A DNA stretch of 64,000 nucleotides from Podospora comata. Taxonomy: Eukaryota; Ascomycota; Sordariomycetes; Sordariales; Podosporaceae. Positions within the stretch are counted from its first letter, which is position 1; each line of letters starts with the position of its first letter. A program made the translations under genes and the position numbers. Shown here piece after piece: positions 1-10,976 of the stretch. The notes below the pieces were generated by a model that worked only from the letters and a program-made list of their open reading frames with translations, was not told the origin of the DNA and made no database searches. The stretch spans positions 3,348,001-3,412,000 of the forward strand of contig CP071497.1 in the NCBI GenBank assembly GCA_017354895.1, in the 5' to 3' direction.

Positions 1-474
1 GTCTACCCACGCGTGATGGATACCACGGGAACGAGCGATCATGCACGCTTGCTGGATTTTGGCATAGCCTGGTTGCTTCTGCTTGAAGAATAGGGCGCTC
101 TTTCCATTTTCTCTCTCTGTTGGAAGGGAATGGAAGTAGATCGCCAGGTAGCAAAAGGCCACCACCAGCGCATAGGCGGTTGGCGTCGCCAGGTACAGTG
201 AAACTTCATCAAGGTTGAAGAAAGGCACAAAGTATAAGCCAGCGCCGAGCAGAACCAGGACACTGATGATGATTTGCCATAGCTTCAAGTTCCGAGAGTA
301 GACAACATGCTGGTCGAAAAGTGACAGCTCCTGGAGAGTGACCTCGGAAAGATCATCCCAGGTGTGGGAGAGGATTGCGTACTTGGGAATTGCGGAACTG
401 GAGTCATTGTAATCGATTGATATCGGGTGAGGAGATTGTGTAGTTGTGGTATCGGCAAGAAAAAGAATACGCAT
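1..474 (-). CDS. HET-domain protein with inserted transmembrane hairpin (3' partial)
   Basis: The frame reading leftward from the ATG at 474 is open to the window edge (158 residues). It starts MRILFLADTTTT and carries IPKYAILSHTWDDLSEVTLQEL, written here as the two blocks IPKYAILSHTW and EVTLQEL, which are the first conserved blocks of the HET (heterokaryon incompatibility) domain. The next HET block, GYAKIQQAC...GIHHAWVD, follows at residues about 137-158, where the family normally has it right after a short loop. Between the blocks lie about 65 extra residues with two hydrophobic segments (residues about 67-84 and 92-113) joined by a short acidic loop. No intron signals flank the insert and no stop breaks it. 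HET proteins trigger cell death after fusion of incompatible strains, often acting downstream of NLR-type sensors. The rest of the HET domain and any C-terminal part lie beyond the edge. The domain call is firm; the membrane topology is inferred. Confidence 0.8.
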   Translation of the reverse strand, partial: MRILFLADTTTTQSPHPISIDYNDSSSAIPKYAILSHTWDDLSEVTLQELSLFDQHVVYSRNLKLWQIIISVLVLLGAGLYFVPFFNLDEVSLYLATPTAYALVVAFCYLAIYFHSLPTERENGKSALFFKQKQPGYAKIQQACMIARSRGIHHAWVD

Positions 475-2871
475 TTTAGTAACATGTATATGATGTAAAT
501 ATCACCCACCGTGCTCAAAGCAGCTTCACAACAGGCGCATAATCTGGAATCCAAACTGGGGTGTTGTTGATAATTTTGTAGAACGACGGGGAAAAGGAAG
601 CGCGCAGGAAAGCACCAGTTTTGTACCCCTCATCAGGCTGGCGTCTCTGCTTCGTTTACGTGAAAATAATCACTCATCACTAACTAGCCAAGAACGGGCA
701 AAAGCAGCCCAGTCAAAGCCTAACAACAAAACTGGCTAGTGCTAATTTGAATGCAGATAAACGAACAGAGAAATGCAGATGGGCTCACGCAAGGCACCAC
801 CAGCCAAGAATGCAGCCCCACCACCACCTCGGCTGGTGTGACTTTTTTGCAGGCAGATAGGTATCGCAGATGAAATATATGAACCTTGATTCATGAGGCT
901 TAGGGTCAACGAGACCCCCTATTACCCCAATTTCACCGCGACCCAGGCCGAGCTGCTCCTCGGAAACACATCCACCAAGGAAACCACGCCGAAACCCTTC
1001 TTCTTCTTCTTCCTCTTTGACGGGGTACTACACATCCAGACTGTCATTTCCAGGGAAATCCGATGCAGATTTCGGAAGACATACTGCCAAAAACCGAGGA
1101 AGATTTCCCTCCCTATCTTCTACATTCACACCCCTCAATCTCCCAATAAACCTAAAACATGTAAGCGCCGACAGAAAACAAAAATGAAATTAAAACGGGC
1201 GGTGAAAAAATAGGTATTTCGGTACATTGAACTCGTATTTTCAGGCTCTCAGGCGGATTAATCAGGAAGCATAACTTTTTGTATATCTAGACATTTACCA
1301 CTTCGATCTCTAAAGCCGAAAATTATAATCATCTACGTACCATCCTAAGGAATGCGTTTTGCTGAGGATTCAGCTGAACAACTAAATTACGGTTGGATGT
1401 CCGTGCGCGTTTGAGCTCGTCAGGTATATAGTTGTTTGCTCCTTGTAGCCTAGCTACAAATCTCGGGTCTTGGGATCTTTGATATCAGGCCGATATGCTA
1501 TAATCTTGTTAAAACTGGACGGCTTTTGGGATATCGGCGGTAGGGAGCTAAGAAGCTGAGGTGTAAGAGAACGAGACGATGGAGCACCGGCTAGTATATT
1601 ATGTACGCAGACGCTCGAGGGCCATGGCGGTTGGGTCTAGTCGGTAGTGTTTTCGCCCGATTGGAAGTAAGTTACGTTAGGATTAAGCGACTGTACTATT
1701 AAATCTAGGAGGCAGCTACATGGTGTGACGAACCCCTATCCAGAACCTCTGAAAGGGATACTGGTTGAAGGCACTTCTGAACAATCTTGGTTCGGTACAG
1801 CTAAACAGTATACAACAATGGCTTGTCTCGATCACAATAGTCTAGATACCAACGATTGTGACTTGTAATTGCATACTGCGAAACTGTCCATCTAAACCAG
1901 CCAGTTCCTCCGTAAATATAGATCCTGGGGCCCTGAGGTGCTCGCCCTGCTACGGCCCCGATCACCCATAGCACATTGCATCCTGCAAAGTGCTCGTCGT
2001 GCTATGCCTCTGATCACTCGTAGCATCTTGCATCCTGCAGAGTGCTCGTGTGTCTTGGCGCCATAGCACTTTCGTCCAGCCCTGATTGGCTGTTTGCTGA
2101 CTTCTCTAATGATTGGCTAGGGGCGTCCTGCGCCCCACATGTGGCGCGACCTGTCGTTGGGTTAACTGTGACAAGTATTTACCTATGCTACAATCTAGGC
2201 TCTATTCCGTCGGTTACGGGTAGGCTCTATTGTCAAGACGTTGCTCAAAAAGCTACAAACAGATCTCGCAGCAGCGAGGTGTGAAGTCTTTCAAGTTGTA
2301 TTGGTCCGTGCTTTGCACGGGCCACGCTCCATCAATGGGTCAACAACGACGGTCACGGTTTAACCGCCATGACAGTTATAGTATGTTTGGCGATGTATTT
2401 GCGACCTGGCACTAGGCGTCTAGCGGGACAAGGCCATAACATTGACCTGTTTCGACACGTAAATGCGTTAAGGAAGCATGCACCGAAACCTTGGCCCGTG
2501 ATACTCTTTCAGGTACATGATGATGTTTCTATTATGATGTGGCAGAAGACCCGAGTAAGATAGTTAGCTTTGTGACTGAGAAAGGTACCTATAAGAATAC
2601 GCATCCCGTTTCCCCCTCTTTAGCCAAAGTATACCTGACTTCCTATCTCCTAAGAATCCTTCACTCCGGATAGATGGATATTAACCACTCTACAACTCGT
2701 CCCCAAACATGCACCCAAATTCTCAATCACAAGCCCGGCACCAAGAAGTGATCGACCTTACTGAGAAAGTCAAACATCAAATGTAAGTGAACCAAGCACC
2801 ACACAAGGCTACCATCGACCTTATAGGCTGTGACAAGGGCTGGTGGTCAGGGCTTGGAACCGTAGCTCAAT
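475..2871. other. Intergenic region upstream of the HET gene, no convincing gene
   Basis: About 2.4 kb without a credible gene. Open frames here are short, lack domain signatures and have no plausible splice partners. The stretch from about 1,220 to 1,960 is moderately AT-rich with many TpA steps. A 52-bp tandem repeat sits at 1938-2041. The part nearest 474 should hold the promoter of the leftward HET gene. Confidence 0.5.
1938..2041. repeat. 52-bp direct tandem repeat, two copies plus start of a third
   Basis: The unit begins GTGCTCG at 1938, again at 1990 and again at 2042, giving an exact period of 52 bp. Both copies share the blocks GATCAC, TAGCA and TTGCATCCTGCA. They differ by several substitutions, mostly C/T changes, so the duplication is not recent or has been mutated. 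No function is evident. Confidence 0.75.
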
Positions 2872-3309
2872 TCAGCTAATAATCATCAATGGCCTCGAAG
2901 TCCTTAGTGAAGAAAGTCTAGAGATACAAACAGGTTCTGAGGACGTGTATTTATCTGGCCTTTGAAGTTCGTGCCCTGGTGGCCTCAGGCAGCTGCCGAG
3001 TCCTTCCTCGTACCCTATGGCCAATATCATTTTTTTAGCAGCCGCGAGGCCTTTGATTGTCCGCCTCAATTCCAACCATTGATTGTGCAGGTAGATAGCG
3101 GTTAGGCCGTGATGCGGCTGGTTGCTTGTTTGCCGTGTGACATTAAGTTTTACTTGCAGCCTGGTGCTAATTTCATTGGCATGATCCTTCAGTATACGCT
3201 GCTCATATTTCCTTATCATACGAGACAGCTCCCAAGATGATTTGACTGCAGTAACTAAGCCTGTGAGAGCGGCAGCTGATGCCAAGGAACTAGGGAGGTG
3301 TGACGCCAC
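2872..3309 (-). CDS. Unidentified open frame, possible exon of a hypothetical protein
   Basis: A 145-codon open frame that has no ATG at its upstream end (the first usable codon is GTG at 3309). It could only be an exon of a spliced gene, or a chance frame. The translation has a small hydrophobic Ala/Leu-rich start (SSLASAAALTGLVTAV) followed by a basic, helical stretch with Leu/Arg/Lys-rich segments. This loosely resembles the helical N-terminal domains of fungal STAND and ankyrin proteins, such as the one at 25-27.6 kb, but no motif settles it. I do not recognise the gene. Confidence 0.25.
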   Translation of the reverse strand: MASHLPSSLASAAALTGLVTAVKSSWELSRMIRKYEQRILKDHANEISTRLQVKLNVTRQTSNQPHHGLTAIYLHNQWLELRRTIKGLAAAKKMILAIGYEEGLGSCLRPPGHELQRPDKYTSSEPVCISRLSSLRTSRPLMIIS

Positions 3310-3635
3310 AACTGCTAATTTGTTGCTTGAATGCGATAAAGGAGCTTAGGTAGGTACGTAAATATGAAACGAAACTGTAGTCAAGACAAGCAGTATGTTG
3401 GTTTATAGCACGATGCAACTAGGCCTTTACCTTCATTTGCAAATTCGGTATTCGAACTTAAACTGGTTAATTTGGACATTTCGAAATCAAACACATTTTT
3501 TCCAGGCTGAAATGGGCAGGAGGGTAGGGTAGAAAAGGCAGTGCTGCTCCTAACTACACACTCCACCCAAGTCCAAAAGCGGCAATACATTTCCCTTGAC
3601 CAGGAAGAACATACACGTCATAGTCTTCGTTAACT

Positions 3636-3671
3636 AAAAAAAAAAAAAAAGAAAAAAAAAGAAAGAAAAAA
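3636..3671. repeat. Poly-A / A-rich tract
   Basis: Fifteen A, then G, nine A, then GAAAG and more A. It lies just past the 3' end of the leftward ATPase gene, so it is a T-rich tract in that gene's sense direction, perhaps in its terminator or 3' UTR region. Confidence 0.7.
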
Positions 3672-3749
3672 TCACTTCAAACCACCAGTACAAAAGAACC
3701 AAAAATCTACTCCTGACATCTCTGTATATATACCAACCAAGCAACCACC

Positions 3750-6700
3750 CTACACCAAACAAACCACCCCTTCCCTCCCCTCACCCCCGCTCCTAACCCT
3801 CGAACTCTCAAAATACATCAGCCCCTGCACATACCCCTCCCCAATCAACTCATACCTATCATCCTCCCCCTCCAAACTCACCGTCTTCACCTCAGGAGCA
3901 ACCTCCCCCTCCCCAACTTCCTCCTCCATAACCCCCAACCCACCCCCACCAGCACCAGCACTCACACTCCCCGCCCCCCCATGCCCCCCCAACTTCCCCT
4001 CCCAATCCCAACTCTCCTGCCTCCTAAAACTAAACGAACTCCTACTCCTCTCCCTCTCCTTCCCAACCTCATGATGCTCCCCGTGACCACCCCCATTCAC
4101 AGACCCCCCCGCCACCACATCCTCCATACTTCCCACCCCACTATCCAACCCCCCCGTAGGAGAAAACTCCGTCATAGTCCCCTGATCCAAATCCCCCCCC
4201 TTACTCTTCTTCCTCCCCAACCCCCCACCAAGCGCTTTACTCTTCCACTTCAACCCAAAACTAGTCCTCATGCTCGCCCTCCGCACAATCTTTGCGAAAG
4301 CCGGCGGCTTCGCGCTCGGACTTTCCCTCGGCACCTGTGGTACACTACTACCCTGCGACACGGAGCTCACCTGTCTCGGCCGACCGCTGCTCTTTCTCCT
4401 CACCACAAACGGGACTTTGGAGCCGTGGGGAACAAAGACTCGATCGCCCGGCTTGGCTGCGCCTGGGACGATACCTGCGAAGAAGGTGTTATTCTCCGGC
4501 GAGACAGTGATGCACACGGCCGGATCGGGGAACCGACTCAGGAACGCGAGAGCAGTGGCCTTGACCTTGTCGAGATTGGCTTGCACTTCTGGCTCGAGGA
4601 TCCTCCTGTCGTCGTCGGGGTGGAGGGCGAGGATTTGCTGGGCAAAGGGGGTAAACCATCGGTGGGATGGGTCGGATGGTGTCTGAGGTGGGGTGGGGTT
4701 GTTGGCTTGGTGGTGGGTGTCGATGAAGCGGCTGAGGGGGGTTGGGTTTCGGGTGGCTGCTGGGTGTTCAGAGTCGCCTGTCAAGAGCTCGAGGAGGTAC
4801 AAGTCCTGTCGCCATTGGTCCTTGGAGTCTTCTTTATCGGGGTTGGGGTCTGGGTGTAGGGGGGCGAGGAACTTCCTCAGGCGGTGGAGGATGCTTGCGA
4901 GGTCTAGAGTTCTGCTGTCCGGGCGTAGATCAAGGTCGAAACAAGCGTGGACGGTGTCGATATAGACGCCTTTTAGGGTGAGAACAGGGGGTGTTGTGGT
5001 GCTTGCTGGGCCCTTGAAAGTGGCGGATAAACCCAGGGGTGAACCAGCGTGAAAGCCTTGATTGACAGCGCTCCAGGTGGTGATCGAGTTTCTCTTTGTA
5101 GCCTGAGGGTCTCGATCGTGAATCTCACTGGGCATCCAAGTGCAGAATGGGGAGCTTTTGCGATACCCTGCACGGTAAAGGAGGTCGAGTGCAAACTGGG
5201 TGAAGACTTCGGGGCTGTCGAGGTGAGAGTGACCATAGCACATGGCAATGAAATCCTCGTGCTCGCTGCGCTTCGATGTTGTTGCAGGCCTGGCCGTCTC
5301 ATGCTCCTGGACCTGAAGAAACTTCCAGGGCTCTTTCGCCCTTTTCGCTTCCTCAAAGCCAGTGTCCACTGACCGAGAATGTCTGAGGACAATTGAGATT
5401 CGCTGTGGGTGAAGTGAGGACTGATCCGCTTCATTCTCCGGCTCAGGCTCGGGCTCGGGCTCGGGCTCAGACTCAGATTGCGGCTCTGGTTGTACTTCTG
5501 GCTGCACCTCTGGCTGCGGCTCAGGCTGCGGCTCAGGCTCTGGTACGGCTTCCACCTCAGATTCCGATTCGGAAGACTCTTCTTCTTCAAGTTCTGTTAA
5601 CATGATGTTAGCACTCACATGACCATCAGTATCTCCCAAAGAGCCAAACCTACCTTCTGCCGGGCGCCTAACCACCGCCATCCGCTCCCGTCGATACTCC
5701 AACTCATCCCGGATGATCTCATCGTCATTTGAGTTCAGGATCTGCATCAAAAGCTGAACGTCTTGGTTATTCTTGATGCCGCAAAACTCAACGAGCAATT
5801 CAGACAGCCAATGAACTGGAATCGACTTGCGGGTGTCGATGATGTAGAACCGGAGACTGTCGTCAACAACCTCTTTGGCCACACGGCTCTTGATCGGTAC
5901 ACCTTTGACCTCTTTCCCGTTGACCTTGACCTTGAGCTTGATGTTGATCCTTGTGCAAGAGTACACTTGGACATTGACGAGCTGGGTCTTCTTCCGGCGA
6001 AAGGATAGCCCTGAGATGGTGTTCGGGATAAGCTCCGCAAGATAGAGCGCCTTGCCCCTCAGCACCTCCTCAAAGGCCACATGCTGAACCGCATCGCCCT
6101 TATCCGTCTCCTGCCCAGCCAGTCTCCTAGACACAAGACGTTCCTTGAGACCAAGCTCCCTAACAAGAGCTTCCATCCCGTCCATCTCAAAGAACCCAGC
6201 ATCCAAAATTGACAGGGGTGCAACTCCAGATAAAGCCTCGATATGAAGCCTTTCCTCTGGAATGCACCACTCCTCCTCTGCAGAGCGCAGCACCACCGTC
6301 ATCGATTTCTTACCCGTCAACCTGACGGGGAACATGGCACAGCTCGAGAAATCAGGCCTGTCCAAATCATGGGCCGAAACCTGCAGTTGCTGCGATATCT
6401 GAACCAGCAATGCCTTGATGTGCTCTGTATCAGACACATCAAGGTGACTGACTTCCAGAAACAAGCTGTTCAAGTTGGCGTTGCTGATCTCGAGTAAATT
6501 TCGGAACAGGTTGTCGCGGTGAGGATAGAACGTCTTGATGCGCTGGATATATCTCAGACACGGCGGCCCATCCCAGACACACAACGAAGCGGGTGCCCAC
6601 CACCCCACAGTCTGACCGCCCCTTCTGGGGATGTAGATGTAATTCTTGCCGTTTAGTGCGGATCTAGTCTTGTCAGTAATCAAGTCGAGCTCACAGTTGC

Positions 6701-9647
6701 ACCTGTCACTGTAACTTGCCTGATATCCTTCATATCCCTCTCCTTGTGCCCATACTTCAGAATCGAACTCTCCAACTGCTCGTAAAGCTGCTCCATATCC
6801 CTTTGTGTCGTTGCCCTGCCAGACAGCTGGACCAGATAATCAAGAAACACCTTTGGCTCTGGCTCAACATGAACCCCGAAATGTCTTAAAAAATCCCACG
6901 ACTTATCCTCCGGCTCGTTGACCCTCAGCAGCCGGTCAGAACGAACTGGGCGAGGTCCGGGGCGAGCAAGCATCGACTTGATGATATCGCAAATCCAACA
7001 GAACAAGCTATGGTCCTCGCTGCAGTGGTATGATAGTCTCTGATCAGCCAGCACCAGTAAGCTCTGCCGTGGAAGGGCCGTGTCCATCAACCTCGCCATG
7101 CTCCCACCGTGACACGGAAACTCGAGCATCGACAGATCATTCGTCAGCTCCGACTGAGTGGAAGAAAACGTATGAATGGACTTGATATCCTCCTCGGAAA
7201 AGGTCCACTCGTAGCCATTCTGCGTTGTTGGAACGAACCAAGACCGGTAAAACTCCCAGTGGTGCTGCAGAAGTTCCAATCCTTTGATCGGATCGCGTTG
7301 CAAAAGTGCTTTGAAGTCGCTGTGAAGCCGGTGCGTATTGACACCCCAATCCAGGGGCCCAGGTTGCACCACACGCAGAAACCTTCTCGCTTTGAGGGTG
7401 TCAGAGAGCCACAAAAGCCCACCCGGTAGCTGAGAAAACGTCTTCAAATAGAGGTCATGGAGGAAAAGCAATGTCAACCTTGTCTCTTTGGCAAGAGAAC
7501 TCGCAGAGTAAGGGTCCTTGTCCGGCAGGTAAACCCACGACAACCTCCAAATCTTGGAAGGATCAACATTCGCTGCGCACCAAAGCTCCGGGATATCGTT
7601 GTTCTTTGGCTTCCAATTCGCACGGTACAGAAACACAAAATCCTCGATCCTGTCCTGGAGAGTCAACGCAAGGAACCTCTGATTCGGAACATCAGGTTGA
7701 TGTTCCTGAAGCAAAAGATCACAAAAGCTCATCTTGTCCGCAATCCGAGCACCTAGTGCCTGGAAGAACTTGGCCCGGTCGGCGTTTTGTCGGATATCGA
7801 GATCGATCCCTAGTGGGCTGATGCTCACGGGCAGCTTTAGGTCGACATCTGATGGGAGATACAAACGGCGTCCTTTGAAGGAAACCCACGTCTTGTCGTG
7901 AACAGGGATAATCTCAAGGGTCTCAATAACCTCGCGGTGGGTGTCCAACAGGGAGTGGAGAGCCTTGCAGAGAGCGTTATGCCACGACACTGGCATTCCC
8001 CGGAACTCTGTGGGGAAATTCGAGATGAAGCCTCCCAAGTCGGCGAGGAAGTCCTCCGGAGACAATAGTGGTACACCGAGTGCTTGAAGTTTGGCGTGAA
8101 TTCTGGCGGGGTATTTGTCGGAAATGAGGTGTTGCGTCGAATATGCAGCCGGCAGTATGTTCCTTCCGTCCTGATCTTTGAGCCTCGTCGGAACGATCTT
8201 CAGCTGACTCCCGCAGACAAGGCGCCCTTTGGAGTCTTCAAGGACGGGATTCAGTGAGCAAAGGTCACGCAGACGATTTTGTACTGGTTCAAAGATGTCA
8301 CTGCGTGTTGGTCCGGGGGGCAATAGTAATGGCCACCGGTAGAAGAGCTCGTGATAGCCAAATCGGTGAAAGCCAGGGATGGCATTGACCAAAGCCCGGC
8401 AGACCCCCTCCACCAAGGCCCTGTTCCACACATTGTCGATGATGCTTTCTCTGCTTGGGACAAGAAGGAAGTCACCATGGATGGACAACTATTGGCGCAG
8501 CTTCGTTAGCAAACCTGTTTCCAATACTCAACTTCCCAGAAATTCAACGCACCTTGAAGCCATAATCTCTGATTGGCAAAAACGCATAAACCATCTGAGA
8601 TTCCGGTGGCTCATCAAGTGGAATCTTGAGGGGAAACACCAAAGTCACCTCCGATTCCAGACACCCTGGGCGCTCTGGTGTGTCGGGCAAGTCCGTGACA
8701 AGATGCCGAAAGGCGACCTGTTGGTTGATCACATCATTGTGATATAATGACACCGGCAACAGTGTGTTGCGGTGTGGTGGAATAAGATCGGCTTTGAAGA
8801 CTGCTGTCGGCTTAGCTGTAGCCGTCGAACCCCGGATGAAACTCCTCAATGCTCCAGAGCCAACAACCTTGCCGACTTTGACTTCTTTGGCCTTGGAAAG
8901 AAAGAGGAGATGACCGGGCTTGAGGTTCTCCAGGCCTTGTAAGACAAGGTCCATTGGATCCGAGGTGCCCGTCTGACGATCGTGAGTTGGACTGGCGATT
9001 TTGAGCAGGATGGCGGTTGTGAGCCCGGCAGCGTATTCCTCGGCGGGGAAGTCGTCGTCCCAGATTGGCCGTATCCTCCCAAGCTCTCCATCACGGTCGA
9101 ATCGAAACGAGTAGTGCCCAGACCTGATCCAGACGCTTGATGCCACTTTGAAGACTGATTTAAAACCGAGACCCTTTTCTCCGATTAATCTCCGCTCGAT
9201 GCCATATCCTCTCTGCGTGTTCTTGGAACTCTCGGCCGCACTGCAGATGGCCCTGACGTTCTTCTTCTTGAAGCCAATCTCATTGGACTCGACGAGAAGG
9301 TGGCGTTTCTCGGCGTCATAGGTGAAGTGAACCTGCGGAGACGCGCCCCCATAGTCAAGGTCGTCTGCATTTTGGAGCAGCTCATAGATGAAGCGGGAAG
9401 TGGTGGTGGTCAGATTCTCACTCAGTCTGGAATTGTGTCAGTATCGATCGATGTCACCCAGGTGAATCGGCAGAGTTCAAACACACGTCTTCAGCATCCC
9501 CTGGAACGCCCGGCTGGTCAGAAAGCCCGAGTCCTCCTGCCATCTCCGGATCTGAAGGATATGATCTATCGCCTCTTGCCTGGTTGCTGGAAGCCTGTCG
9601 TCGTCATCGTAAAAGTCCGGTGTTGGGAGACGGCCCGAGGGAGACAT
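3750..9647 (-). CDS. Giant HSP90-type ATPase protein of the DUF3684 (sacsin-like) family
   Basis: Model with five exons: 9487-9647, 8553-9426, 6716-8488, 5654-6668 and 3750-5593. It gives 1,888 residues. The N-terminus carries a GHKL (HSP90/histidine-kinase type) ATP-binding fold: ELLQNADD (residues about 69-76, N-box Glu and Asn), ESNEIGF (about 100-106) and GEKGLGFKSVFK (about 136-147, glycine-rich lid). After the second intron GFK-LSIHGDFLLVPSRE matches the HSP90 middle-domain joint seen in fungal DUF3684 proteins. The C-terminal third is low complexity: an acidic Glu/Pro repeat (about residues 1280-1330), then Ser- and Gly-rich segments. Such proteins are thought to be chaperone-like, but no function is proven. 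Introns are 60, 64, 47 and 60 bp. The last has a multiple-of-three length and no stop, so it could be retained in frame. Start at 9647 chosen because the splice phases and family alignment fit. High confidence in family, moderate in exact exon ends. Confidence 0.88.
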
Positions 9648-10378
9648 GATGTAATGGTGGTGGTCAATTGTCGGTGAAGCGAGAGCAAGGGCCCATAAAG
9701 AAGACTAGGGCATACACTCTATAGTGGATACATTCTTCGATTGAAGTTTGGGAAAGGTACGGACACCCCGGTCGTTCAATTTGAAGTTGGGTCAGGTCGA
9801 GATAATGAAGCGAAAAATGAATCGTATGTATGAATGTACACAATGGAAACGAACGAGTCTTGGGAATTCGGTTCCGTGAGGTGCTCGATCGAACTCCACA
9901 TGTGAAAATGGAGATGGCATGAGCCCAGCCCAACGCGACTTGCTGCATGTTGACGTGCTGCTAGCCAATCCAGTGGCTTGGCGGGTGGTTGGGCGTCGTT
10001 GTAAGTGGAGTCAGTTGCGCTGGCAACTGCATCGGTGCAAGTGGAGATGGAAATGGTGATCCGAATGGAAGATGGACAGCAAAAGTGAAGCTGGTGATGC
10101 ATGGAAGAAAGATGCTGATGTTGGTCGAGGGAGGACATGATTGGGTCTTGTTGGGCCTTTGGCAGTCCCAAGAAGTGACGAAGACGCAGCCCCTTGTTCC
10201 TCTGGCACAGTTAGCTCCGATTACCCCACATTCTCTGGAACAATGCCGCGGTTAGTGACTTGGGCAGTGTTTTTCTTATGCCCCTCGGCCCCTGAGCCCC
10301 TGAGTTGGGGTACGCAAAAAGTAAAGAATGCCCATCTGGGCAGCCGCAATATAACACCCGATTCCAACCCAAATAATC
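9648..10378. other. Intergenic: upstream region of the ATPase gene
   Basis: About 730 bp with no supported gene. It should hold the promoter of the leftward ATPase gene and the flank of the 5S rRNA gene. Short open frames on both strands lack motifs. Confidence 0.5.
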
Positions 10379-10497
10379 ACATACGACCATAGGCAGTTGA
10401 ATACACGGGATCCCGTCCGCTCTCCCCTAGTTAAGCAATTGACCGCCAGACCAGTACTCAGGTGGGTGACCACTGGGGAATCCCTGGTGTTGTATGT
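10379..10497 (+). rRNA. 5S ribosomal RNA (dispersed single gene)
   Basis: The 119-nt sequence begins ACATACGACCATAGG and ends GTTGTATGT, so the two ends pair to form helix I (nine pairs including one G-U). It contains CCCGTCCGCTC, TAGTTAAGC (box A of the internal promoter) and GGTGGGTGACCACTGG with GAATCCC (box C), all at the spacing of the Neurospora crassa 5S gene. A run of four T (10497-10500) directly follows as RNA polymerase III terminator. Sordariomycetes carry 5S genes scattered singly through the genome, as here. All parts needed for transcription look intact, though some loop bases differ from the main Neurospora type. Confidence 0.92.
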
Positions 10498-10547
10498 TTT
10501 GGCTTTTGTGTCATTCTTTTTGCCTTTCCTTGCCTTACTAGATTATG

Positions 10548-10976
10548 TTAAACTCTTGTTCGGCTTATTGAGTTGATTGAACCAAAGGAAATGATTGAGA
10601 AACTACGCAGAAAACTGCTGAACAAAGAGTTTACCAGCCGAATGTTCGAGTTTTGATGCATCTTATTCGGCTTGCTCAAAACTCGAAAAACTACGAACCT
10701 CAAGTGACTTCTCTTTGATACTGGTAACTGGCTCCTTACCTTAACATATCGTAGGTCAAAGAAATTGAAAGCCCCTAGTAGGTAAGAGGCACCGTTTGTC
10801 CAAATAGAGATTACATTATCAGGTTTTCTCTCTACTCTAATTCCAAAGGCAAATCCGTAAACCAAACCTTTTGTGAAGGTGTCGACGGCAGAAACTAGCT
10901 CAATATAACCATAGTTAGCCACAACTGCCCTTCTTAACAATGGTATCAACAACTTACAATACGTTATCGCACCCAT
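10548..10976 (-). mobile_element. Ty1/copia retrotransposon fossil, RNase H region fragment
   Basis: This AT-rich segment keeps an open stretch whose translation follows the layout of the copia RNase H domain: an ELVSAV block (like EAEYxA), a hydrophobic helix, a block like the DNQGA motif, and FFDLRYVKVR where copia elements have HIDIRYHxVR. The element is a short remnant: no LTRs, integrase or reverse transcriptase are visible nearby, and it is clearly broken. It lies about 50 bp downstream of the 5S rRNA gene and touches the stop codon of the next gene. Age looks old given the AT drift. Confidence is moderate because similarity is judged by eye over about 60 residues. Confidence 0.5.

Noticed and set aside
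2042-2340. Possible solo LTR
   Set aside because: Composition and phrases loosely recall fungal LTRs, but no matching end repeats, target duplication or second copy in the window could be found.
3981-4859. Long open frame opposite the ATPase gene
   Set aside because: Mirror of the skewed 3' end of the DUF3684-type gene; Pro/Thr-rich then Gly/Val-rich translation, no domain, no splice context.
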